Below, in pieces: positions 7,694 through 13,872 of a stretch of DNA of 15,621 nt. The stretch is from the NCBI GenBank assembly GCA_964428355.1, contig CAYRYU010000141.1, positions 1 to 15,621 on the forward strand, read 5' to 3'. This stretch comes from CAYRYU01 sp964428355 (GTDB taxonomy: Bacteria; Muiribacteriota; Ozemobacteria; Ozemobacterales; Ozemobacteraceae). Numbering within the stretch: the stretch's first letter is position 1; each line of letters begins with the position of its first letter. The notes under the pieces are model-generated. The model searched no databases. It worked only from the letters and a program-made list of their open reading frames with translations, and was not told where the DNA came from. Made by a program: the position numbers and the translations under genes.

Positions 7694-8263
7694 TCTCGCC
7701 TCCGGTCATCGCTTGCAACATTTCACCGATCATTCGGGATTGGTCGGCCAGTTCTTCGAGGGAAACCCCACGGAGGTCTTTAAGAAAACACGACTTTTGC
7801 ACGCACACCCAAAGGGCCAGGTCGCGGAACTTCCCGAGGGGGCCGGGCAGGTAGAGCCAACCCGCCGCAGCCTCCCACGGGCTCAGAGCGTCAGCCCCAT
7901 CTTTGCCCGAATGAGCATCAGATCGAAGTTTTTTTTCCCCAAGAGGATAGCGTTGACCAGCTTGTTCACGGCGGTCGGGCTTTTGGCTTTCATCAGACTG
8001 GGAACGTGTTCGGGCCTGAACTTGGGCCGCACCGAACCCTCCACGATGATCTTTGCCGCACGCATCGCCGGGCCTTCGTGGTTCTTGGGGCAGGACTCTT
8101 CAATCAGCGCCAGGGTGCAGGAGTCGATCTGTCGGACGAGAGCCGCATTATCCCCGGTGAGATCCCACTCGGAGACCTCAACCGGGAATTCGGGCCGGTC
8201 GTCCATGAGACAGATTTCATCGGCTGATGGCTGGGGCTGGGGTTTCTTCTCAGGTAGTTCCAT
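7683..8263 (-). CDS. Tail assembly chaperone GT-type fusion made by -1 frameshift
   Basis: This is the inferred long product of the tail chaperone gene. Ribosomes read codons 1-112 from ATG 8263 to the slippery heptamer A AAA AAC (7934-7928), slip back one base, and continue for 81 codons to a TGA at 7683. The total is 193 aa. The extension begins LRSDAHSGKDGADAL and contains SPWEAAAGWLYLPGPLG, FRDLALWVCVQKSC and LEELADQSRMIGEMLQAM. There is no stop between the slip and 7683, and the extension has no good start or ribosome site of its own. It overlaps the tape-measure start by 11 bases. In siphophages such as lambda, the long form recruits the tape measure and the short form coats it. The mechanism is inferred from the sequence, not measured. 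Confidence 0.78.
7883..8263 (-). CDS. Tail assembly chaperone, short (G-type) form
   Basis: A 126-aa zero-frame product starting at ATG 8263 (AAGGGAAG upstream) and ending at TGA 7883. A Pro/Lys/Gln-rich start (MELPEKKPQPQP) is followed by a mixed acidic region, then a helical C-terminal half with PAMRAAKIIVEG, PSLMKAKSPTAVNKLVNAI and FDLMLIRAKMGLTL. Family membership is inferred from its position between tail tube and tape measure, its size, and the -1 slippery site 42 bases before the stop. The sequence itself is not one I can match by eye. The chaperone is expected to act in the cytoplasm during tail assembly and to be absent from the finished virion. Confidence 0.8.
   Translation of the reverse strand: MELPEKKPQPQPSADEICLMDDRPEFPVEVSEWDLTGDNAALVRQIDSCTLALIEESCPKNHEGPAMRAAKIIVEGSVRPKFRPEHVPSLMKAKSPTAVNKLVNAILLGKKNFDLMLIRAKMGLTL
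7928..7934 (-). promoter_or_regulatory. Programmed -1 ribosomal frameshift site, A AAA AAC
   Basis: On the minus strand, zero-frame codons GGG AAA AAA AAC TTC contain the heptamer A AAA AAC, the canonical X XXY YYZ type. The -1 frame stays open from here to 7683. The only simple downstream stem noticed, GGGCT/AGCCC with a nine-base loop, begins about 30 bases further on. That is too far to be a confident stimulator. Confidence 0.75.
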
Positions 8264-8272
8264 GTTCTTCCC

Positions 8273-9295
8273 TTACGCGGCGATCCGGCAGAGTTCCCCG
8301 GAGCCTTCCATGGTGAACGGTATTTTCACGTCCCCGTGCTTGAGGTCGAGATCAAAGCCGGTCAAGGACACCTCCCCGATGTAGTAATCGCTCGAATCGT
8401 CGTTGACGTAGGCTTTGACGAAGGCCCGAGCCGTCTTGGGGGCTAGGCACTTGTCGATCAACCACTTGTCGGTGTTGAGCCACGAGGAAACCGAAGCCGA
8501 CCAGGAGGCCCGCCCGGATTCCTTGCGGGACCATTGGCGGTCTGCCGGGGTCGTGTCGTAGGTTGTGATCTTGATGTTGAGCTTCGCGCCTTCGGTCTCC
8601 GCGAGGGCCTGCATGATATCCCCATCCTGGGAATACCACGAGGCATACACGGGCCGCGCAACCGCGCCGGTGTAGGATGCGGGAAGGGCAGTCCGAAGGA
8701 CCACATTTCCCCGAACCCCGTCGAGGTCGTAGGCCACGTTCGCGGATTCCCCGGCGTAGATGTCGCCAGCCACGAGAGCGCCCGCGACGTTGGAATACCG
8801 GGTGATGTAGGCAAGTACCGCGTTATCGGCAGGGCAAAGGGGCATTTGCCCGGCCCCGCCGTAGGCGGTCCAGTCCAGGGCGTCTCCGTCCGTTCCCTTG
8901 GTCATGGTAAACGTGGTTCCGTCAGCGGCCACGGAGAAGCAGTAGATGGCGTATTTTCCCGAGGCGGGAAGGCTGATCGCGTTCGAGGAGTCAGCGGAAA
9001 CCGTCACGGCCACGCCGTTGATGTTGACCACGCCAGCCGCAACCGCTGCATTATCGTTTCCGGCTCCGACCGAAACGACACAACCACTGACCACGCCATT
9101 TACTTTCACGGTCGGTTTGTAGGTCTGGGAGAGGTTCCACAGGTTTTTCCCTGACCCGCCGTTGTAGGCCCGGTTGGTCACGGTCTCGCCGTCGAACGTC
9201 GCGGAAGCCTGTTTCGTGAGGGCTTGGATGCCGTGGTAAACGCCCTCCGAGGTGGGGACCATCAGTTTGAGCTTTCGGCAGATTTCTACCGTCAT
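8273..9295 (-). CDS. Major tail tube protein with internal insertion domain
   Basis: A 340-aa protein starting at ATG 9295 in an ATGA overlap with the neck gene, with GGAGG seven bases upstream. The two ends look like a tail tube subunit. The N-terminus is compact and the C-terminal 60 residues (FVKAYVNDDSSDYYIGEVSL, then DLDLKHGDVKIPFTMEGSGE) are a run of beta strands like the subunits that stack to form the tube. Between about residues 60 and 185 is an Ala/Val/Gly/Thr-rich beta segment (VNINGVAVTVSAD, KYAIYCFSVAADGTTF) that is probably an inserted surface domain. It explains the length, since plain tube proteins are often 150-250 aa. The chaperone and tape-measure genes directly follow, which supports the call. 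No sheath-like gene precedes it. Confidence 0.78.
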   Translation of the reverse strand: MTVEICRKLKLMVPTSEGVYHGIQALTKQASATFDGETVTNRAYNGGSGKNLWNLSQTYKPTVKVNGVVSGCVVSVGAGNDNAAVAAGVVNINGVAVTVSADSSNAISLPASGKYAIYCFSVAADGTTFTMTKGTDGDALDWTAYGGAGQMPLCPADNAVLAYITRYSNVAGALVAGDIYAGESANVAYDLDGVRGNVVLRTALPASYTGAVARPVYASWYSQDGDIMQALAETEGAKLNIKITTYDTTPADRQWSRKESGRASWSASVSSWLNTDKWLIDKCLAPKTARAFVKAYVNDDSSDYYIGEVSLTGFDLDLKHGDVKIPFTMEGSGELCRIAA

Positions 9296-9699
9296 ATTGT
9301 CGCCTCCAGTTTGTAGTTCACACGGCAGGAGATTGTCGTAACCACCCGCCCGGACTCGCGGCCTATGTCGGAGTCGATTTCCTGCTCCGTCTGGGCCTCG
9401 GCGCTGTCGTAGTCTGTCAGGTCAGTGATGAGTGATTCCGCTTCCACGGCGGCGTCCAGATTGCTCTTGTTGGCGTCCCCGCCCGAGAGAGGGACCGAAA
9501 GCACGATAGCCAGTTCGACGTATCGACGTAGGCCCGCGTGCTTGGTTTGCCCGGTCCCGAGGATGACCACGCGAAACACCGGAGAGTTTGGGGCCTCGGG
9601 GCGTCCCGCATCGTTCGATCTCCGGGGGGTATGCTCGTTGTAGCCGGTGGAGCCAGCAACAAGGTTCTTGATCTCGCGGAGGACGGTTGCGGCATTCAT
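9292..9699 (-). CDS. Neck / tail terminator candidate
   Basis: A 135-aa protein beginning MNAATVLREIKNLVAGSTGY. It overlaps both neighbours by ATGA. The N-terminal helix is followed by beta segments VFRVVILGTG and VELAIVLSVPLSG, an acidic helix around residues 80-105 (ESLITDLTDYDSAEAQTEQE), and a last strand VVTTISCRVNYKLEATI. Size, helix-then-sheet order and location immediately before the tail tube fit the tail terminator (lambda gpU-like) group, which caps the tail and joins it to the head. The assignment is from synteny and general fold pattern only, with no sequence motif. Confidence 0.68.
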   Translation of the reverse strand: MNAATVLREIKNLVAGSTGYNEHTPRRSNDAGRPEAPNSPVFRVVILGTGQTKHAGLRRYVELAIVLSVPLSGGDANKSNLDAAVEAESLITDLTDYDSAEAQTEQEIDSDIGRESGRVVTTISCRVNYKLEATI

Positions 9700-10127
9700 C
9701 GCTGGAGCGTCACCCCTTTGTTGGTCTCTTCCTCTTCCTCGGAAACGCTCCCGTCCTCGTCTTCGTCGTAGTCGAGCTTCGCATCAGCAACCCAGTTTGC
9801 ATACTTTGCGCTGTAATCGTTCAAGAGCAAATCCCAGCGGTCGCCGGTCTCGGCTCGGAAGTCGCGGAAGATGATGATGAGTGCCCCGACGCAGACGATG
9901 GGCTTAAACCAAGCGATGTTTGCAGCGGAGTTGCTAATGAGGTCGGGATTCCAGCCCGCCCGCTTGAGGTCCAAAAGAAGTTGATCGAAAGCCGAATTGA
10001 GGGTTGCCCGGTAGGTTTCCACCCCTTGCCAAATATCGTTTTCCAGGGAAGGGTGAAGCGCCTTGAGGTCCGTGTCCAGCGCGACATCTGCCCCGGAATT
10101 CTGGAAGGCTATCGGCGTGATCGTCAT
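9696..10127 (-). CDS. Head-tail connector-region protein with EF-hand-like acidic tail
   Basis: A 143-aa protein beginning MTITPIAFQN, its ATG overlapping the previous TGA (ATGA). Residues about 28-60 look helical (a TYRATLNSAFDQLLLDLKRA stretch). Residues 71-88 are hydrophobic (IAWFKPIVCVGALIIIF), then a polar helix leads to the acidic C-terminus. Residues 121-132, DEDEDGSVSEEE, satisfy the EF-hand loop pattern: Asp at 1, 3 and 5, Gly at 6, hydrophobic at 8, Ser at 9, Glu at 12. Without a clear flanking E and F helix it may simply be an acidic tail. The position between capsid and tail genes suggests a head-tail adaptor, but no family is certain. The hydrophobic patch is too short and mixed to call a membrane anchor. 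Confidence 0.72.
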   Translation of the reverse strand: MTITPIAFQNSGADVALDTDLKALHPSLENDIWQGVETYRATLNSAFDQLLLDLKRAGWNPDLISNSAANIAWFKPIVCVGALIIIFRDFRAETGDRWDLLLNDYSAKYANWVADAKLDYDEDEDGSVSEEEEETNKGVTLQR

Positions 10128-10288
10128 TTCTTCTTCTTTCTCGGCTTGGCGGGGTTCTTCGGGGGTTTCTTCTCCACCCTCACCGTCGGCTCAGGCTCAA
10201 CAGGGGCGGCGGTCTCTAGGACCGCCTGCGCCCTTTGAACAAGGAGGATCTTCATCCGGGGGTTGGGTTGGAGGAGAAGGGGATTCAC
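10124..10288 (-). CDS. Small Lys/Pro-rich basic protein
   Basis: A 54-aa ORF using GTG 10288, which overlaps the previous stop as GTGA. An ATG at 10255 would give 43 aa, but neither start has a good ribosome site, so coupling is assumed. The N-terminal half (NPLLLQPNPRMKILLVQRAQ) is amphipathic. The C-terminal half is Pro/Glu then Lys-rich and ends RKKKK. Its stop overlaps the connector gene's ATG (ATGA). Such short basic proteins between capsid and connector genes are seen in phages, but their role is unknown. DNA or capsid-interior contact is only a guess from the charge. Conserved spacing and overlaps at both ends argue that it is real. Confidence 0.6.
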   Translation of the reverse strand: MNPLLLQPNPRMKILLVQRAQAVLETAAPVEPEPTVRVEKKPPKNPAKPRKKKK

Positions 10289-10716
10289 TCGCTGGTGCTG
10301 CCGTAGATCGTCATCGTGATGCCCATGTCGGTTGTGATGGCACCCGATCCGGTTTTCGTCAGTTTGAATTGAACGACATCACCAGCCGCCAGGACGGAAG
10401 CTGTGGGCGTAATGGCGATGGGTGTTACTGCTACGATGGTCGTCCCCGAGCTGGTGAAAGTTCCATAAGCGGAATCGTTGAGATAGAATTTCACTTCGAG
10501 GTAGTCCGTCGTACTGGAAGCAGCCCCAAGCCTATCCGTGAGATAGATGCTTTCGATCTTGGCGGCCTGGGGAATGCGGAAAACAGCACTGTTGGTCTCG
10601 GAAGCGGCAATGGTGGTTCCCAACGTAAAGGGGACAATCATCTTGCTCCATTCCGCTGCGAAGACGGAAGGCGTGATGACGAGGGCCAGAAGGACGAGGG
10701 CGATGATTCGTTTCAT
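10285..10716 (-). CDS. Capsid-adjacent protein with Sec signal peptide
   Basis: A 143-aa protein starting at ATG 10716, with GAGGAG eight bases upstream and 12 bases after the capsid gene stop. Residues 1-20 are a strong Sec signal peptide (MKRIIALVLLALVITPSVFA, predicted cleavage before AEWSK). The mature 120 residues are Thr/Ala/Ser-rich and beta-predicted, with VFRIPQAAKIESIYLTD, TDYLEVKFYLND and a final DMGITMTIYGSTSE. The last half (AAGDVVQFKLTKTGSGAIT) recalls small surface beta domains of phage particles. Its place directly after the capsid gene is where decoration or cement proteins usually lie, so that is the best structural guess. The leader is unusual, since decoration normally happens in the cytoplasm. 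An envelope protein used during infection or superinfection exclusion is an alternative. Confidence 0.82.
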   Translation of the reverse strand: MKRIIALVLLALVITPSVFAAEWSKMIVPFTLGTTIAASETNSAVFRIPQAAKIESIYLTDRLGAASSTTDYLEVKFYLNDSAYGTFTSSGTTIVAVTPIAITPTASVLAAGDVVQFKLTKTGSGAITTDMGITMTIYGSTSE

Positions 10717-10728
10717 CTTCGTTTCTCC

Positions 10729-11712
10729 TCAGTTGGTGTCGATGGCGACAACGCCCACGAATTTGGCGTTTTCAGCGGAAAGGGACCATGAGGCCCCGGC
10801 TTCGAGATGCGCCACGGTCGGCTCTCCATTGCCGGTCGCTCCGACGTATGAGACACCCCGGACATGGGGCATGAAATGGAGATCGGTCGAGATGTAGGAT
10901 TTTTTGTTCAGCTTGTCGCGGTCGAGTTCGGGGTTCAAGTCCTTCTGGATTCCGATCGCGAAGGCTCCCCTGGTCACTGCATAGGACCGATAAAGGTCGG
11001 AAGTGGTGCCGGAAATCGTGGTGCAGGTATCGGACATGCTGATGGGCTTCCCGTTGAAGGTCTGGAGGATGCCCGAGGGTCCGAACCCAAAGGGGTTGTT
11101 GGCGGGCAAATCGGTGACGAATCCTTGCGCCCGGAGGTCGGCAACAACCTTGGAGTGCATGATCCAGGCAACAATCTTGTCCATCTCATCGCCAAGCTTC
11201 TGAACCCCGAGGGCGGCAATGGTGGGTGTCATCACCGCATAGGTCGAGTGTGTCGTGGCGACATCAGCGTACTTGCTGTATCGGTTGGAGGTGTAGAGCG
11301 GTCCAGCAGCGGAGAAAAGCCCCTTGAGAACGGACAACATGCGCTTCTGCACCGCATTCTTGGCGAAATACCGCGCAACCTGAGTTGCGATTTCGGCATT
11401 GGGGTCAAGCCCGGTGACGATCTTGATAAGATCCTCGGCTCCGAATGCCTTGATGACGTGGCAGACGACGCCGATATCTTTCAGGGGGGTGATCCCGTTG
11501 ACTTCGATGTCGTTCTTGTCTTTCGAGATGTCAACATCGCCGGAAAGTTCACCGAAAGAAGGAACGGGAACGGTCTCGCCGGCTCCAATGGGGAACTGAT
11601 CGGCCATGCCGAACATCAGGAAGTCGATGAACTGCGCGAGCTTCGTCTGCGCCAGGGGGCGGTAGATTTCGGGTTTTAGGGCCGCGAAATCGGTAAGATT
11701 CGCAATGGTCAT
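10729..11712 (-). CDS. Major capsid protein (HK97-fold type)
   Basis: A 327-aa protein starting at ATG 11712 with AAGGAG eight bases upstream. It builds the icosahedral shell. The features I recognise for this capsid group are an N-terminal helical region (MTIANLTDFAALKPEIY), VPVPSFGELSGDVD, an acidic-helix segment YFAKNAVQKRMLSVLKGLF (the spine-helix position), the IAALGVQKLGDEMDKIVAWI helix with MHSKVV, and a closing segment ending ENAKFVGVVAIDTN. The pattern resembles the gp13-like group of HK97-fold capsids. The order scaffold, 58-aa ORF, capsid, then decoration and connector genes is the standard one. No protease gene or delta-domain cleavage signal is obvious, so maturation may be by scaffold release alone. 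The fold assignment is from pattern and order, not structure. Confidence 0.9.
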   Translation of the reverse strand: MTIANLTDFAALKPEIYRPLAQTKLAQFIDFLMFGMADQFPIGAGETVPVPSFGELSGDVDISKDKNDIEVNGITPLKDIGVVCHVIKAFGAEDLIKIVTGLDPNAEIATQVARYFAKNAVQKRMLSVLKGLFSAAGPLYTSNRYSKYADVATTHSTYAVMTPTIAALGVQKLGDEMDKIVAWIMHSKVVADLRAQGFVTDLPANNPFGFGPSGILQTFNGKPISMSDTCTTISGTTSDLYRSYAVTRGAFAIGIQKDLNPELDRDKLNKKSYISTDLHFMPHVRGVSYVGATGNGEPTVAHLEAGASWSLSAENAKFVGVVAIDTN

Positions 11713-11740
11713 GGTTTTGGCTCCTTTTCTGGTTTGGCCC

Positions 11741-11917
11741 CTACGTCAGGGCCGCGATTCGGGTTTCTTCGGTCTGGAGCATGGTCAGGAGGGCAGCGGC
11801 ACCAACACCGAGCCTGCGGGCCTCCAGGTCGAGCTTGAAAGAGTCCTGGATCAAACTGCGAACTTTCGCGAGTTCGATAGCCGCGCCTCCTCCTTGGGTT
11901 TCAATCGCAACGGTCAT
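11741..11917 (-). CDS. 58-aa small protein between scaffold and capsid genes
   Basis: Start at ATG 11917 with AAAGGA eight bases upstream, stop TAG at 11741. The protein begins MTVAIETQGGGAAIELAKV and continues as a mostly helical, Leu/Ala/Glu/Arg-rich chain to TRIAALT. There is no signal peptide. It fills the spacer between scaffold (stop at 11931) and capsid (start at 11712). Good ribosome site, tight packing and codon use like its neighbours support a real gene. The function is unknown. Possibilities are a small capsid cofactor or scaffold accessory, based on location alone. Confidence 0.72.
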   Translation of the reverse strand: MTVAIETQGGGAAIELAKVRSLIQDSFKLDLEARRLGVGAAALLTMLQTEETRIAALT

Positions 11918-11930
11918 AGCTCAAATCCTT

Positions 11931-12551
11931 TCAGATTGTCGGGCGACGGCCCTTTGCGGCCTCGCACATGGCTTCATAAGCGGAAGGGTTTTTTGTTGCC
12001 CATTCGTTTCTTTCCTTGACGGGCATCTTTTCCCAATCCGCGAGAGTCGCCGGGCCTCCTGGGCTTCCGGCGTGCGACGGAATAGGGGTTTTCGGCACGG
12101 GGGGCTGCTGCGTGGTCCCGAAAAAATGGGGTTTCGCGGCCTGCATCGCGGAAATAACCTCATCGACGCCCGATACCTCGCCATCCTCGCCCACGGTGAT
12201 CTTGGAAACGTCCGCGAGCTTCACGAGGTCCAGGTCGATGATCCCGGCCTTGATGGCGGCGGCCTTGAGTTCGGCGAACTTGAGCTTGTTGGTTGCCGCG
12301 TCAGCCTTGGCCTGGTTCTTTTCGCTCAGGGCTTTGAATTCGCCTTGTTCCTTGAGACGTTTCTCTTCGTCCTTGGTCTTGGCGTCTTCCTGCGCCTTGA
12401 GCTTGGCCTTGAAAGCCATGTTTTCCTTGAGCAGTTGTGCCGCTTCGTCGTCGGTGAACTTTCGCTTGTCACCGTCGCCCGGCTTCTCTCCCGGCTTGGG
12501 ACCGCCCTGCGGATTCGCTCCCGCTGGGGTTCCCGGCTTTGGATCTTCCAC
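11931..12551 (-). CDS. Capsid scaffolding protein (GP20-like)
   Basis: A 206-aa protein with a GTG start at 12551 and a strong AGGAGGG five bases upstream. It assists procapsid assembly and is removed afterwards. The N-terminus (1-30) is Pro/Gly/Lys-rich and disordered-looking. Residues about 36-95 are a highly charged Lys/Glu/Ala helix that should form coiled coils. Residues about 97-143 contain the conserved-looking block KAGIIDLDLVKLADVSKI, then DGEVSGVDEVISAMQAAKPHF, characteristic of the phage scaffold family I know as GP20-like. The C-terminus is Pro-rich, then WEKMPVKERNEWATKNPSAY, likely the capsid-binding helix, and ends GRRPTI. It directly precedes the small ORF and the capsid gene. 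The start is unusual only in using GTG. Confidence 0.88.
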   Translation of the reverse strand: MEDPKPGTPAGANPQGGPKPGEKPGDGDKRKFTDDEAAQLLKENMAFKAKLKAQEDAKTKDEEKRLKEQGEFKALSEKNQAKADAATNKLKFAELKAAAIKAGIIDLDLVKLADVSKITVGEDGEVSGVDEVISAMQAAKPHFFGTTQQPPVPKTPIPSHAGSPGGPATLADWEKMPVKERNEWATKNPSAYEAMCEAAKGRRPTI

Positions 12552-12709
12552 GTTTGCCCTCCTACCTGAAAAATAGGTCTTGTCATCTCAAGAATGAAGG
12601 CAAACCTGCACCACGCCAAGGTAACGGCGGTATCACTACGGAAAAGAAAGCGGCCCGGAAGCGAAAACCCCGCGAGAAACTTCGCGGGGCGGTGGGGGTT
12701 GGAGAGACG
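12552..12709. other. Intergenic region between MuF gene and scaffold gene
   Basis: This 158-base stretch is the longest non-coding gap in the window. It contains the MuF-side terminator and the scaffold ribosome site (AGGAGGG, 12557-12563, minus strand). I found no convincing -35/-10 promoter pair, although a promoter for the capsid-tail operon would be expected here. Confidence 0.7.
12664..12689 (-). terminator. Rho-independent terminator after MuF gene
   Basis: On the minus strand an eight-base GC-rich stem, CCCCGCGA / TCGCGGGG (12682-12689 and 12668-12675), with a six-base loop AGTTTC is followed by TTTT (12667-12664). It lies 21 bases after the MuF stop. The U-tract is short, so termination may be partial and act as a level control between head-entry and capsid genes. 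Confidence 0.8.
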
Positions 12710-13372
12710 CTACCGCTCTTCCTCGATCACAACCCACTCAAATTTCGGCGGCTCAGGACGCAGGGGAAGGGTTATCCCGTTTGGGATATCGGCGGGTTGC
12801 AACGCCTCGATTTCCACGAGCTTGCACCGGCAACGGAAACCGCCCTCACAGACGTTGGAACGCGGGAGCCCGGCCTTGATCCATTCCTCCATGGTCTTCT
12901 CCTGCCCGTGCCTGTTCCAGCACTCCAGACAGGTGTTTTTCCCCCGGACGCTGATCCAGGCGTAAACCGTGTCGAGTTCAAGCGGCTCGGGAGGGGTCAG
13001 GAAATCTCCCTCGTTGTAGGCTTGGGTGTTGACGTATTGCTCCCATTTGCGCTTTGTGGCCTCGCTTTCGGGGGTGTCGAGGGCTTTGACGTCGCCGGTG
13101 AATTTGAATTCCCGCATGGCCTTGATGCGCTCGGAGACCGTATCCCGCCCGAAGCGTTCCAGAAGTTCGCCGGTGAAGCCGGGGACGTACCCGGTTGCAA
13201 AGTTTTTCAACTCGCCGATCAGCTTCCCTCGTGCAATCTCTTGGACAAGCCTTTTCCTGATCGCATCTTCGTTCATGCCGGTCTCTTTCATGCCGAAAAC
13301 CCAATCGTTGATCGCGGATGAAACGCGCTTGGCGATGCCTTGGATGACGACGAGGAGCCCGCCTGTTGCCAT
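12710..13372 (-). CDS. MuF-like minor head protein
   Basis: A 220-aa protein starting at ATG 13372, which overlaps the previous TAA (TAATG), with GGAGG seven bases upstream. Phage Mu gpF-like proteins sit at the portal and are needed for head morphogenesis and probably ejection. The diagnostic C-terminal module is clear: C148-x2-C151, H155 with RHG, a T-MEEWIKAGLP segment, then C175 and C181-R-C183-KL, a cluster likely to bind zinc. The N-terminal 110 residues are helical and polar. At 220 aa it lacks any extra C-terminal toxin or ADP-ribosyltransferase domain, which some MuF proteins carry. The neighbours (portal upstream, scaffold downstream) fit. Because the protein is shorter than full-length Mu gpF, it may represent mainly the conserved core. 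Confidence 0.88.
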   Translation of the reverse strand: MATGGLLVVIQGIAKRVSSAINDWVFGMKETGMNEDAIRKRLVQEIARGKLIGELKNFATGYVPGFTGELLERFGRDTVSERIKAMREFKFTGDVKALDTPESEATKRKWEQYVNTQAYNEGDFLTPPEPLELDTVYAWISVRGKNTCLECWNRHGQEKTMEEWIKAGLPRSNVCEGGFRCRCKLVEIEALQPADIPNGITLPLRPEPPKFEWVVIEEER

Positions 13373-13872
13373 TACATGGCCTCCAAGGCTTCGGTAACGA
13401 TCTCGTCTAGGAGCCCCATCACGCCTTCAACCGCGTCTTTCGAGATCCCGAAGAACCGGAAAAACTTCCTCCCTCGCTTGCTGTCGATGCCGTCTATCTG
13501 GAGTTCGACCGCTACCTTGTCGCGGGCTTTGTCCTCCTGAACCACTTCGCCGGTCGTCATGTTTCGGAGTCCCATTTTCAGGGGCTTGATGCTGATTTCG
13601 GCCCGGTCGCGGTTCACGTCGATCACGCGCCGGTAGGTATTGGGGTTGTGGAGGAGCCCCCGGTTGATGAGCGGATCGGCCCGGCCCTTGCGGGCTATCG
13701 TCTCGGGTTCAAGCGCGGGGAAGCTCCTGCCCGTCGCGTCGGTTCCAGAGTCGATGCCGTCCGTGATGTCGAGCACAACCAATTTCGCGGCCTCTTCGTA
13801 GAATGACCGTTTTCGCCGTCCCCAGACCCGCTCGAATGCTTTCCACTCGGGCATCTTGATAATCTGGATCAT
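13372..13872 (-). CDS. Virion morphogenesis / tail completion protein (gpS/gpG-like)
   Basis: A 166-aa protein. The ATG at 13872 is chosen because it makes an ATGA overlap with the previous stop and lies 10 bases from GGGAGG. The ATG at 13881 is only one base from that site and would overlap by 13 bases. Residues about 39-74 show the characteristic pattern of the phage virion morphogenesis (tail completion gpS-like) group: a G-DATGRSFPAL block, then P-TIARKG, and PLINRGLL. The rest is basic and helical with a closing amphipathic helix (VEGVMGLLDEIVTEALEAM). The family is recognised from pattern memory, not search. Its position between portal and MuF is slightly unusual, as in Mu the gpG gene follows gpF. 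It probably helps join tail to head. Confidence 0.82.
   Translation of the reverse strand: MIQIIKMPEWKAFERVWGRRKRSFYEEAAKLVVLDITDGIDSGTDATGRSFPALEPETIARKGRADPLINRGLLHNPNTYRRVIDVNRDRAEISIKPLKMGLRNMTTGEVVQEDKARDKVAVELQIDGIDSKRGRKFFRFFGISKDAVEGVMGLLDEIVTEALEAM

Noticed and set aside
7883..7928. GGGCT/AGCCC hairpin as frameshift stimulator
   Set aside because: It begins about 30 bases after the slippery site, beyond the usual 5-9 base spacing, and the stem is only five pairs.
7443..8384. Long plus-strand open frame of 313 codons
   Set aside because: It is antisense to the tape measure, chaperone and tube genes, has no ribosome site and looks like low-information GC-driven sequence rich in Arg/Ser/Pro. 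The minus-strand products are clearly real.
10864..11679. Plus-strand open frame of 271 codons opposite the capsid gene
   Set aside because: It mirrors the capsid codon pattern (Gly/Val/Asp-rich shadow) and has no supporting signals. The capsid call on the minus strand is strong.
12552..12667. Possible promoter TTCATT-17-TATTTT upstream of the scaffold gene
   Set aside because: Only three of six and four of six consensus matches, and the start would fall almost on the ribosome site. Too weak to report as a feature.
12539..13321. Plus-strand open frame of 260 codons opposite MuF
   Set aside because: It runs through the terminator hairpin and opposite the conserved Cys/His module, so it is a shadow.
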